Notes: generated by a model not told the origin, from the sequence alone. 9,439 bases of DNA from Saprospiraceae bacterium (GCA_027009605.1 JALVCY010000446.1:1-9439); one strand, 5' to 3'; counted from the stretch's first letter, positions 1-7,142 are shown. Program-made: numbers and translations.

Positions 1-20
1 CCTATGTGGAGAATGGCTGC

Positions 21-1328
21 TTACTTGTGCAACCAACGAACCGGATTCTGTGCCCGTTTTCCTTTCCAAATTTCAAAATGCAACTGATGATAGTTTTGTT
101 CGGAGTCGTAGTTGGCGATTCCGATGTTTTGGAGTGTGCTGACACGATCGCCGACATGGACAAAGACCTGTTTGAGATTGGCATAGACGGTGTAATAGGC
201 GCCGTGTTTCATTAAGATAGTCAGACCCCGGCCGGTGATGCCTTCGACGGCTAGGACTTCACCGGCAAATACGGCTTTGACTGTAGCGTCCCCGTTGATG
301 CGGATGTCAATCCCATTGTTGGCGATCATGACTTTGGGGGCTGTGGGGTGGGGGTGTCGTCCAAAAAAACCGGTGATGTATCCATCGGCGGGCCAGGAGA
401 GTTGGCCTCGGGCGCGACTGAATTGACTATATTTGACAGGCCGGGTGGAATGACTAGGCGTCGGCGTCGGGCTGTTCTTTTTTTTCTTTTTGGCGAGGGT
501 TCGAGCTTTTTTCTTTTCGGTTCGTTTTTTTTCAGCTAGGGCGATCATGTTGCCGATTTGAGCATTGAGTTGGGCTTGTTCTTTTTCTCTTTTAGCTAGT
601 TTTTGGCGGAGAGATCGGGTATTTTTTTTGAGTGATTTGACGAGTTGATTTTTGATTATTTTTTCTTGTTCGAGTAGTCGGCTTTGGTTTTGTACGGATT
701 GGAGAAGTAGCTGCATTCGATCCCGTTCATCGGAGAGATGGGCTACTTTTTCTTGGAGCATTCTGGAGGTGGAGGCGATGAGTTGGACTTGTTCGGTACG
801 GTATCGTTGGTATTGACGCAAGTAAAGCCAGCGCTTGAAGGCTTGGTTAAAACTATCGGCAGAGAAGAGAAAAAGGAGTGGCGATTTATTAAATTTATAT
901 CGGAGCGTATTTTGCAAAATCTTGGCGTATTCTGCTTTTAAGCTGGCAATATCTTTCGATAAAATGTCCACAATCTCTTGATTCTCAGTGATTCGTATAT
1001 TAAGCGAATCCACTTCATCGGAAAGCGCATCAATGAGTTCACGCCTGGATTTGATTTGAATATTGAGAGCCAGTAGCCGGTTGAGAGCTTGTTTTTTTTC
1101 GGCTTTGGTTTTTTGCAACATGCCGGAAGTGGCCCGTATTTCTTTCCGCAAGGCCGCTCTGCGCTCCTTTAGGGATTGTACGCCTTGAGCTTGCGCAAAA
1201 AAAGAAAACAACAAAAAGAGCAAGGCAAAAAAAGAGCTAGTCCACCCGGGTATAATTAGGCGGAATGGAGAAATGGATAGCTCTAGGCTGATTCCAAATG
1301 ACTTTTTTGGTGGTAATTTTGATGTCAA
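21..1328 (-). CDS. EnvC-like murein hydrolase activator (coiled coil + degenerate M23/LytM domain)
   Basis: Predicted exported peptidoglycan-associated protein. A hydrophobic signal segment (about residues 33-45, ending AQAQ) is followed by a long charged coiled coil (about 50-290), a Lys-rich linker with Pro/Ser/Thr, and a C-terminal LytM domain (about 310-435). In active M23 peptidases zinc is held by HxxxD and HxH. Here the first His is Asn337 (NNGID, Asp341 kept) and the HxH site reads Q415-L-H417, so two ligands are missing. This matches the EnvC family, which lacks hydrolase activity and activates N-acetylmuramoyl amidases during cell separation. It is the last gene of the operon. The start is doubtful: I give the TTG at 1328 because it is the only conventional start codon upstream of the signal segment, but that overlaps the preceding gene by 92 bases. 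No ATG or GTG lies in frame; an ATT at 1274 would give a neater signal peptide. The family call is firm, the first 30 residues are not. Confidence 0.88.
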   Translation of the reverse strand: MTSKLPPKKSFGISLELSISPFRLIIPGWTSSFFALLFLLFSFFAQAQGVQSLKERRAALRKEIRATSGMLQKTKAEKKQALNRLLALNIQIKSRRELIDALSDEVDSLNIRITENQEIVDILSKDIASLKAEYAKILQNTLRYKFNKSPLLFLFSADSFNQAFKRWLYLRQYQRYRTEQVQLIASTSRMLQEKVAHLSDERDRMQLLLQSVQNQSRLLEQEKIIKNQLVKSLKKNTRSLRQKLAKREKEQAQLNAQIGNMIALAEKKRTEKKKARTLAKKKKKNSPTPTPSHSTRPVKYSQFSRARGQLSWPADGYITGFFGRHPHPTAPKVMIANNGIDIRINGDATVKAVFAGEVLAVEGITGRGLTILMKHGAYYTVYANLKQVFVHVGDRVSTLQNIGIANYDSEQNYHQLHFEIWKGKRAQNPVRWLHK

Positions 1329-1998
1329 TTTGTCCGGATTGAGTGGTCTGTAACTCTAAGGTACGTAAAAAAGAGAAAAGAGTGCCGGAATCGGTATTTT
1401 TATAGTCACTTAGTTGTTGGATAAATTGTTGGCGGGAGTGGTTGTCTTTGATGCGTTGTTGGGTCAAACGACCGTTGAGTGGATCTAACCAAAAAGCATT
1501 GAGCCAATGATTATCATAAGCGGAATAGAGGTATTTTTTGTCTTCGATTTTGCCGGTAGCGTGCTGCCGGGTAATTATCATGGGGTTGCCCAAAATCAAA
1601 TCTTGGATTAAGGAAAATTTGGGTGGAAGCCCAAAGCGATTGGCCATATCGACTAGGCTGCCCCCGGACCAACTTTTCTGCAAAGGATTCAAAATAAGAA
1701 CAGAATCCGGAGTGATTTTTATCTTACCCACGACCATTCCAAGTTTTTTGACCGCCATGACAAAGATGCTGTCCTTGCGGAGAACGGAGGCAAAAGAAAG
1801 TCCCATGCTCATCTGCCTGTCTTTGAAGTGTAGCTGGCCTTTGGCATAAACCCATTCCGGATGGATGGCCGCATCTTCCAGTTTCTCTAACATTTTAGCC
1901 GGCTTTAGGGGCTTTAGTTTGTCCAAATTGACGGTCTTTTTGGTCGTGTGACACGAAACCAAAATGAGAAGGGAAAAGAAGAAAAGATATTTTGTCAT
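1237..1998 (-). CDS. DUF4292 family outer-membrane-type lipoprotein
   Basis: A 253-residue lipoprotein. The signal peptide ends in a lipobox LVSC with Cys16 as the lipidation site, followed by a Lys/Thr-rich tether (HTTKKT). The core, with alternating strands (WVYAKGQLHF, RKDSIFVMAVKKLGMVVGKI, ITPDSVLILNP), is typical of Bacteroidota DUF4292 proteins. No function is established that I can name with certainty; I recall the family as sharing the LolA/LolB-like fold, which would fit lipoprotein or lipid handling at the outer membrane. I chose the ATG at 1998 because it puts the lipobox Cys at position 16. An upstream ATG at 2052 overlaps the stop of the TPR gene as TAATG, a classic coupling arrangement, and would give an 18-residue longer n-region; it cannot be excluded. 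It lies between the TPR gene and the EnvC-like gene in a conserved-looking envelope operon. Confidence 0.85.
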   Translation of the reverse strand: MTKYLFFFSLLILVSCHTTKKTVNLDKLKPLKPAKMLEKLEDAAIHPEWVYAKGQLHFKDRQMSMGLSFASVLRKDSIFVMAVKKLGMVVGKIKITPDSVLILNPLQKSWSGGSLVDMANRFGLPPKFSLIQDLILGNPMIITRQHATGKIEDKKYLYSAYDNHWLNAFWLDPLNGRLTQQRIKDNHSRQQFIQQLSDYKNTDSGTLFSFLRTLELQTTQSGQIDIKITTKKVIWNQPRAIHFSIPPNYTRVD

Positions 1999-2051
1999 CT
2001 GCGGGGTGATTGCGAATCGATAAGGAGAATGATGTCCAAAAAATGAGCGCA

Positions 2052-3563
2052 TTATTGTAGCAATCTTCCGAAGGGATAGAGCCGTAACCAAGCGCCATAG
2101 AGTGTGCTTTTGTTGTTATTGACTTCGTCTTCGACATGCTTGATAAAAGGGTCTTTGGCATCGTCTAATTGTAGGGCTTTGTCTAGATATTTTCTAGCTT
2201 TTTGGGGATTTTTGTCGAAGAGATAGATTTCGGCTAAGCGCCCATAGATGAAGCGTTTTTGGTGTCGGTTGCGACCGGACATCATGGCAGCTTGTTGATA
2301 ATCGGAGATGGCCTTATGGGTTTTGGAAGCTCTGAATTCGGCTTCCGCCAAATAAAGCATAATCTTAGACTTATTGGGAAAGAAATTCAAGGCCTGCCGG
2401 GCAGTAAGAATGACGTTTGGATAGTCTTTCTTCGCAAAAAGGAGCTCCAAAGTTTGTTGCCAAACGGGGAAAACTGATTTCTCTCTTGCCAAAGTTTTTT
2501 GATAATTGGCCAATGCTTTGTCATCTTGACCGATGGCATAATACATGTCGGCGGCTACGCTGTAGGCTTTGGCGTCATTGGGATGGGTTTGGATTAATTT
2601 TTCTACGATTTGACTCCATTCTTGTTTTTTTGTATCGGGTGATTTTGGGGAAGCTTTGTTGATGATGGGGACAATTTCGGTGATTTTTAGATCGATGGAG
2701 ATATTGGGGTTGGCGACCATCTTCATCAAAGCCTGGTTATCCGCATCCCCGATAGAAGTATTTCTTTTTTGCAGCCCGACCAAGGCATCTGCATTATAAG
2801 GGTCATAAGTTAGGATTGTGCGATATTCCTGCTCGGCCAGTGTGGGTTTGCCGATGGTTAGGTAGGTTTCGGCCAGTTGGAGATGATATTTTGTGGATTT
2901 GGGATAATGTTTGATGATTTTTTTCAATTCTTTGATGGCTTCTTTGGTCTTGCCTTGCGCCAAAAAGATAACGTGCTTGCGGTGACAAAATTCGGGATCA
3001 AATCCCACTCTCTTTTCCCCCTTGTTCAAGATGTCGATGGCTTTGTTCGGATTTTGCGAAAGCAGATAATAGAAGGCCGCCTTTTTGTAGGCAAAATCGG
3101 ATTTGGGGTAAATCTTGGTCAAACGAACCATGACTTGAGCGGCTTTGTCGGCTTGACCGTTGGCTTCAAAAATAGCCGCTTGCTTGATAAGAAACCAACG
3201 GTTTTTCCCATCTATCGAAACGGCTTTTTCTATTTCCGCAAGGCTCTTTTCAGTCTCCTTCATGACTTCGTAGGTGCGTCCCAACTGAAAGTGAGCCACA
3301 GCGACATTGGGATATTCTTTGAGAAATTCCTTGAATTTGGTGACCGCATCCGGGTATTTGCCCAATAAAAACAGGGCGTCGGCTTCGATAAATTGTGCTT
3401 CCGACAGGATGTCTGCTTCGGTATAGCGCTTATTGGATTTTTGAGCGAAAGCGGCTGTGGTGACAAGCCAAAGAGCGACCCAAAGCAGACTAAGTCTTAG
3501 CGTATGGATAGATAGCCTTTTCTGTTTGTTTCTCTGATAGTATGTTGGGTTGTTATTCTTCAT
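2052..3563 (-). CDS. Periplasmic tetratricopeptide repeat (TPR) protein
   Basis: A 503-residue exported protein. It has a basic N-terminus (RNKQKR), a hydrophobic stretch and a type I signal cleavage site AFA|Q near residue 40; there is no lipobox. The rest is about ten TPR-like helical hairpins of about 34 residues, in two blocks. The first block holds units such as ADALFLLGKYPDAVTKFKEF, LGRTYEVMKETEKSLAEIEK and LAETYLTIGKPTLAEQEYRT. After a less regular stretch, the second block holds AADMYYAIGQDDKALANYQK, LAEAEFRASKTHKAISDYQQ and LAEIYLFDKNPQKARKYLDK. TPR solenoids are protein-protein scaffolds, so a role bridging envelope components is likely but the partner is unknown. I chose the ATG at 3563, which overlaps the end of the nucleotidyltransferase gene by 11 bases and directly precedes the signal peptide. 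An earlier in-frame start at 3617 would add 18 residues and more overlap. Confidence 0.87.
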   Translation of the reverse strand: MKNNNPTYYQRNKQKRLSIHTLRLSLLWVALWLVTTAAFAQKSNKRYTEADILSEAQFIEADALFLLGKYPDAVTKFKEFLKEYPNVAVAHFQLGRTYEVMKETEKSLAEIEKAVSIDGKNRWFLIKQAAIFEANGQADKAAQVMVRLTKIYPKSDFAYKKAAFYYLLSQNPNKAIDILNKGEKRVGFDPEFCHRKHVIFLAQGKTKEAIKELKKIIKHYPKSTKYHLQLAETYLTIGKPTLAEQEYRTILTYDPYNADALVGLQKRNTSIGDADNQALMKMVANPNISIDLKITEIVPIINKASPKSPDTKKQEWSQIVEKLIQTHPNDAKAYSVAADMYYAIGQDDKALANYQKTLAREKSVFPVWQQTLELLFAKKDYPNVILTARQALNFFPNKSKIMLYLAEAEFRASKTHKAISDYQQAAMMSGRNRHQKRFIYGRLAEIYLFDKNPQKARKYLDKALQLDDAKDPFIKHVEDEVNNNKSTLYGAWLRLYPFGRLLQ

Positions 3564-4557
3564 ATTTTGTATAATCGCCGAGGCTGACATTTTTGAATTC
3601 ACCATTGTAAGAAGCATGGGTGCTGATCATCGAATCCTTGAGCAAAGCTTCCCGGACTGATGTTTGGTTGCCGATGACGCTGTTCTTAATAACGGAATTA
3701 ACGACGGTCACATTGTCTCCCAAGGTGACAAAGGGGCCAATCACGGAGTTTTGGATTTTGACATGGCTTCCGATTTGGCAAGGCTGGATGATTAGGCTGT
3801 TTTGAAGCTTGGCATCAGCCGGGACTTTTAGGTCATCTTGCATCCATTCCAAAGCCCGTTTGTTGGCGGCGATGAAGGCGGGTTTGTTGCCGCAGTCGAG
3901 CCATTCTTTGACTTCTCCGGGAATAAACTTAGTGCCTTTGGCTTTTAGATTTTCCAACGCATTGGTAAGTTGGTATTCGCCTTTGTCTTTGATGTCGTTG
4001 TCGAGTAGATATTTGATTTCGTTGCGGAGAGCATCCCCGTCTTTGACATAATAAATGCCGGCAATCGCCAAATCGGAGACAAATTCAGTGGGTTTTTCAA
4101 CAAAATCAGTAATAAAACCTTGGTCATCCAATTTGAGTACCCCATAAGCAGACGGGTCGGGCACTTTTTGAGCCCAAATAATGCCTTCTACATTTTTATC
4201 GAAAGAGAAATCCGCCCTAAAAAGCATATCCGCAAAGGCAATCATGACGGGCCCGGTCAAAGAAGGTTCTGCACAATAGATGGCATGTGCAGTGCCTAAA
4301 GGTTGATCTTGATAGTATATTTTTCCGACGGCGCCGACTCCTTTGGCGACTTCTTTGAGTGCTTCTTCTACTTCTGCTCCAAAATCACCTATAACGAAGG
4401 CAATTTCATCAATTTGTCCGTCATAATCATTGGCAAAATCTTCGATAAGTTTTTGGACGATAGGTTTTCCGGCAATGGGAACTAAAGGCTTGGGGGTAAT
4501 CAAAGTATGGGGTCTGAGTCTGGAGCCGCGTCCGGCCATGGGGATAATTAACTTCAT
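3553..4557 (-). CDS. Sugar-1-phosphate nucleotidyltransferase (NDP-sugar pyrophosphorylase) with left-handed beta-helix tail
   Basis: A 334-residue cytoplasmic enzyme that should join a nucleoside triphosphate and a sugar-1-phosphate to give an NDP-sugar plus pyrophosphate, feeding surface polysaccharide or cell-wall synthesis. The N-terminal Rossmann-type domain carries the signature GRGSRLRPHT (9-18) and PKP with Lys23, then QPLGTAHA (85-92), the metal-site Asp110 (FADML), EKP (154-156) and a second metal-site Asp221 (WLDCG). From about residue 250 there are hexapeptide-like repeats (LIIQPCQIGSHVKI, SVIGPFVTLGDNVTV, NSVIGNQTSV), forming a left-handed beta-helix as in GlmU-like and archaeal sugar nucleotidyltransferases. 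Substrate and nucleotide cannot be told from sequence; it resembles proteins often labelled glucose-1-phosphate thymidylyltransferase. It is the first gene of the four-gene envelope operon, with a promoter candidate at 4641-4672. The start ATG begins directly with the conserved MKLIIPMAG strand. Confidence 0.92.
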   Translation of the reverse strand: MKLIIPMAGRGSRLRPHTLITPKPLVPIAGKPIVQKLIEDFANDYDGQIDEIAFVIGDFGAEVEEALKEVAKGVGAVGKIYYQDQPLGTAHAIYCAEPSLTGPVMIAFADMLFRADFSFDKNVEGIIWAQKVPDPSAYGVLKLDDQGFITDFVEKPTEFVSDLAIAGIYYVKDGDALRNEIKYLLDNDIKDKGEYQLTNALENLKAKGTKFIPGEVKEWLDCGNKPAFIAANKRALEWMQDDLKVPADAKLQNSLIIQPCQIGSHVKIQNSVIGPFVTLGDNVTVVNSVIKNSVIGNQTSVREALLKDSMISTHASYNGEFKNVSLGDYTKYEE

Positions 4558-4571
4558 TTTGTTAGTCGTTT

Positions 4572-4629
4572 AGCCATATATGATGGCTGTCATTGATGTG
4601 TAATTGTGCGGTAAATAATGGTTTTTACC
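4572..4629 (-). other. Two short hairpins in the predicted leader of the envelope operon
   Basis: In the stretch between the promoter candidate and the nucleotidyltransferase ATG there are two perfect 6-bp inverted repeats. GGTAAA at 4610-4615 pairs with TTTACC at 4624-4629 (8-base loop). AGCCAT at 4572-4577 pairs with ATGGCT at 4583-4588 (5-base loop). Neither resembles a known riboswitch and both are short enough to arise by chance. The second lies about 15 bases before the start codon, where it could influence initiation. Confidence 0.25.
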
Positions 4630-4637
4630 TTCTTTCG

Positions 4638-4668
4638 TTGCAAATTTAGTGAAAAAGCGATAACTTTC
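4638..4668 (+). promoter_or_regulatory. Possible divergent promoter for the T9SS-cargo gene
   Basis: On the plus strand GTTG (4637-4640), a 20-base spacer and TAACTTTC (4661-4668) match the TTTG/TAnnTTTG promoter pattern with one mismatch in each box. It overlaps the opposite-strand promoter at 4641-4672 almost completely, so polymerases could not occupy both at once. Transcription would start near 4675, which would put the heptamer array inside the leader of the downstream gene. This is weaker than the minus-strand match. Confidence 0.35.
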
Positions 4669-4672
4669 CAAA
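4641..4672 (-). promoter_or_regulatory. Bacteroidota-type promoter for the nucleotidyltransferase-TPR-DUF4292-EnvC operon
   Basis: Read on the minus strand, TTTG (complement of 4669-4672) is followed by a 20-base spacer and TAAATTTG (complement of 4641-4648). This is a perfect match to the primary sigma factor consensus of this phylum, TTTG near -33 and TAnnTTTG near -7. Transcription would begin around 4634, giving a leader of roughly 75 bases before the ATG at 4557. It is the only clear promoter I see for the four minus-strand genes. Confidence 0.6.
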
Positions 4673-4691
4673 AGTTTTTGGCAACTGCTCA

Positions 4692-4747
4692 AACCCTTAA
4701 CCCTTAACCTTTAACCCTTAACCCTTAACCTTTAACCTTTAACCTTT
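4692..4747 (+). repeat. Eight tandem heptamers AACCCTT/AACCTTT
   Basis: Eight uninterrupted 7-base units, all AACCYTT. The variable fifth base runs C C T C C T T T through the array. It stops 7 bases before the ATG at 4755, followed by one broken unit (AATCACC). It lies in the presumed 5' leader of the T9SS-cargo gene. Because the copies are nearly identical and tandem, the number may vary between isolates. A decayed relative of the array lies at 9388-9420. Confidence 0.95.
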
Positions 4748-4754
4748 AATCACC

Positions 4755-6122
4755 ATGTTTACCGATAGAATCAAATTAATCATTTTTTCTCTTCTTCTTA
4801 TGCCCGGATTTGTTCAAGCCCAATGGATGGACTTAGGCAGTGGTGTCCCAACCGAAGAACGACGTTTTTTTAGCCTTTCTGCTCCCAATGAAGAAACCAT
4901 CTGGGCACTACCCATACACACACAAAATGAAAGCAGCGGCGAATTGGCTAAATCGGTCGATGGCGGCAGTACGTGGAATTATTTTTTCTTGACTAATGAC
5001 ACGATGGGCGCCTACTTCCCCCGGCAGGTACTGGCCATAGATGCATCCACAGCTTGGGTGCTGATGAATAGTGCCCCGATACAGAAGAATTCTCTGATTC
5101 TCAAAACCACCAACGGAGGTTCATCTTGGCTACCTATAATAGCTGATTATATACAGGATGGCTATGCCATAACGGCTTTGCATTTTTTTGATTCGGAAGA
5201 GGGCTTGGCCTTTGGCAGTCCGGGGGAGGGGACGACGGCCGATTCGATTCGCATATACAAGACGACCGATGGCGGGGCGCATTGGACACTGAAGGAGGGG
5301 GCATCTTTACCGAATCCGGCCGATGGGGTTTGGGTTTATTCCGGCAATCATTCGTATGCAGCGGTGGGGGATAGCTTGTGGTTTGGGACTCGTTCGGGGC
5401 GGGTATTCAGGACGGTCAATCGCGGGGAGAGTTGGGAAGGCTTTGAGACCGGGATTTCCGGATCGGGATATTTTCCCGGTGTCTCAGCGGTAGGATTTGA
5501 AGATGCAAACCACGGCCTAGCCGTCACTTACATTCCCACACGGGCTGCCATAACGGATGATGGAGGAGTCACTTGGACAGAAGTAGATGTACCGGATTGG
5601 GTGACCGGTGGCAGTGTGGAGTCTATTCCGGGTATGGAAGGCACCTATCTGATTACGGGTGGGTATCAAAATTCAAGCAAGATGTTGTTGACCAAAGACC
5701 GGGGTTCATCTTGGGTACAAGTGGATTATTCTCGACCTGTTTTGTGTACGGAGTTCTTGTCTCCGACAGTTGGTTTTGGCGGTAGTGTCGTGGATTTGGA
5801 TGCCGGCCAAGGTATCTTGAAGTGGACTGGAGATTGGAATAACCCGTTGGCAATCAATGATATAGAAGAATCTCCAATTCGATTGTATCCGAATCCGGTG
5901 GAGAATTTATTGACTATAGACTTGGGCGAATTTGGGGAAGGTGACTATTCTGTGGAGATTCGTTCGGTCTTGGGACAATTATGTGGTTTCTATAGTAGTC
6001 GTTCCTTGCGGAAAATGGAGATAGAGACCAAGGATTTAGTTTCCGGTTTTTATTATTTGGTGGTGTATGGGGAGTCGCATCGAAAAGTGGGGGCGGTTTC
6101 TTTTGTAAAGGAGGAGCGCTAA
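4755..6122 (+). CDS. Secreted Asp-box (BNR/YCF48-like) beta-propeller protein with T9SS type A sorting domain
   Basis: A 455-residue exported protein. Residues 1-23 form a signal peptide (basic DRIK, hydrophobic core, cleavage near VQAQ). The body holds six Asp-box motifs of the form (S/T)x(D/N)xGxxW at 67-74, 118-125, 170-177, 220-227, 267-274 and 313-320. They are spaced 46-52 residues apart, as expected for successive blades of a beta-propeller. Residues about 374-455 form a C-terminal type IX secretion sorting domain, beginning RLYPNPV, with the typical SVLGQ and LVSGFYYLVV strands, which is normally removed on export. Asp boxes mark sialidase-fold, sortilin-like and YCF48-like propellers, but no glycosidase active-site residues can be pinned down, so a binding or structural role on the cell surface is as likely as enzymatic activity. 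The ATG at 4755 sits directly before the signal peptide and has no Shine-Dalgarno sequence. The gene is monocistronic and convergent with the next gene, 36 bases away. Confidence 0.9.
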   Translation: MFTDRIKLIIFSLLLMPGFVQAQWMDLGSGVPTEERRFFSLSAPNEETIWALPIHTQNESSGELAKSVDGGSTWNYFFLTNDTMGAYFPRQVLAIDASTAWVLMNSAPIQKNSLILKTTNGGSSWLPIIADYIQDGYAITALHFFDSEEGLAFGSPGEGTTADSIRIYKTTDGGAHWTLKEGASLPNPADGVWVYSGNHSYAAVGDSLWFGTRSGRVFRTVNRGESWEGFETGISGSGYFPGVSAVGFEDANHGLAVTYIPTRAAITDDGGVTWTEVDVPDWVTGGSVESIPGMEGTYLITGGYQNSSKMLLTKDRGSSWVQVDYSRPVLCTEFLSPTVGFGGSVVDLDAGQGILKWTGDWNNPLAINDIEESPIRLYPNPVENLLTIDLGEFGEGDYSVEIRSVLGQLCGFYSSRSLRKMEIETKDLVSGFYYLVVYGESHRKVGAVSFVKEER

Positions 6123-6158
6123 GCCCGGATGGTTGTGTGGTGGTAAGTTAAGCAAGAA

Positions 6159-7142
6159 CTAACTCTCCAACTCCACCCGGATAGCCTGCACAAACTCATC
6201 GGTAACGTCCAAAACTTCAATAATAAACTCATTGGTCGCTCCTTTTTGGATTAGGCGGATGGTAGCTTGGCGCTTGGTTTTTAGGCTGCCTTTTTTCTCT
6301 CCAATCTTCTCTCCCTTATGGAATCCAACTTGTTTACCTTCCTGAATTAATTGCTCATACAAAGTCATGACATTTTCTTTTAAAAAGGGTTTTAATTGTT
6401 TAACTGCCTTCAGGAAATCTCCTTTCTGTGCGTCAATGGTGATTGTTAGATAAACGAAAATAGTATGGAAAAAGTTTTTTCCCACCTGCGTTCTTAGATA
6501 GGTGTCCGCTCCTGCCCAAATTAGGCTCAAATTGGCCAACACATACTCCAAATCTCGCCCGTGCTTTAGTGCCATTACAGCATTCAGCAACTTGGCTGTT
6601 TGTCGGATATTTAAGATTCGTTCATCTGATAAATCGGACAAATCCGTCAATTCATAGTCAAATATAGGTAAATATTTTCTAAAATGCTTGTTTGGGAGAT
6701 AAAAATAGTCCTCCATTTTGCGCCTTTTCCATTTTTCTTTCCCGTGGTAAACCACAATCGGCAATACCAATACCAACGGCTTTTTTTGCTTAATTAAGCG
6801 CTTCCAAATACCCAAAATGTATTCCAATAATTGGGTAAAAACAAAATATACCGGAAAACTCTTGTGCTCCAGCAAGAAGCTTATCCAGACTTCATCCTGC
6901 TTGGGTTCGCCTTTTTCTCCGGTTTCATCTGTTTTTTTCTTGAATTTGCAGCGATAAACCAAGTCGGAGACGTGTTCTTTCAAATTTTTGTTGATGTAGG
7001 TGTTGCCTTCCAATTCGATGGAGTCCAAATCCAATTCACCGGTGATTTCTTCCGGAAGGAATTCTCGAATAAAGCCGGCAGCCACTTCCTTATCGGAAAA
7101 AGCCGATTTAAAAAACCGGTCGTGGGGGTTTGAGATGGCCAT
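6159..7142 (-). CDS. Rpn family recombination-promoting nuclease / putative transposase (PD-(D/E)XK)
   Basis: A 327-residue protein of the Rpn/Transposase_31 family. Characterised E. coli Rpn proteins are DNA endonucleases that promote RecA-independent recombination. The N-terminal NPHDRFFKSAFSD (5-17) is the usual family opening. The nuclease core shows Asp60 (HVSDLVYRCKF) and Glu92-x-Lys94 (LLEHKS), the PD-(D/E)XK catalytic set, followed by PIVVYHGKEKW (128-138), another family hallmark. The C-terminus has a Gly/Lys/Glu-rich stretch (GFHKGEKIGEKKG) and a small helical segment (LIQKGATNEFIIEVLDVTDE), as usual in the family. The catalytic set is intact and the frame is uninterrupted, so it is probably functional. 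Members are scattered, multicopy and prone to transfer, but I see no terminal inverted repeats or target duplication here. It runs opposite to both neighbours. The ATG at 7142 begins exactly at the conserved N-terminus. Confidence 0.9.
   Translation of the reverse strand: MAISNPHDRFFKSAFSDKEVAAGFIREFLPEEITGELDLDSIELEGNTYINKNLKEHVSDLVYRCKFKKKTDETGEKGEPKQDEVWISFLLEHKSFPVYFVFTQLLEYILGIWKRLIKQKKPLVLVLPIVVYHGKEKWKRRKMEDYFYLPNKHFRKYLPIFDYELTDLSDLSDERILNIRQTAKLLNAVMALKHGRDLEYVLANLSLIWAGADTYLRTQVGKNFFHTIFVYLTITIDAQKGDFLKAVKQLKPFLKENVMTLYEQLIQEGKQVGFHKGEKIGEKKGSLKTKRQATIRLIQKGATNEFIIEVLDVTDEFVQAIRVELES

Noticed and set aside
1538..1849. 103-residue plus-strand open frame opposite the DUF4292 gene
   Set aside because: It lies wholly within a recognised lipoprotein gene, with no start signal or family match.
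2877..3368. 163-residue plus-strand open frame opposite the TPR gene
   Set aside because: It is antisense to a convincing TPR protein with clear repeat periodicity; its Phe/Gly-rich translation is a by-product of the TPR codons.
4692..4747. Telomere-like repeat marking a eukaryotic or linear-replicon end
   Set aside because: AACCCTT/AACCTTT resembles some telomere units, but the array is short, internal, and flanked by ordinary bacterial genes on both sides.
4692..4747. CRISPR or iteron array
   Set aside because: The units are directly abutting heptamers with no spacers, and there is no replication initiator or cas gene nearby.
6123..6164. Bidirectional terminator between the propeller and nuclease genes
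   Set aside because: Only a weak AGTTA/TAACT pairing (6146-6150 with 6160-6164) overlapping the nuclease stop codon is present, without T-runs.
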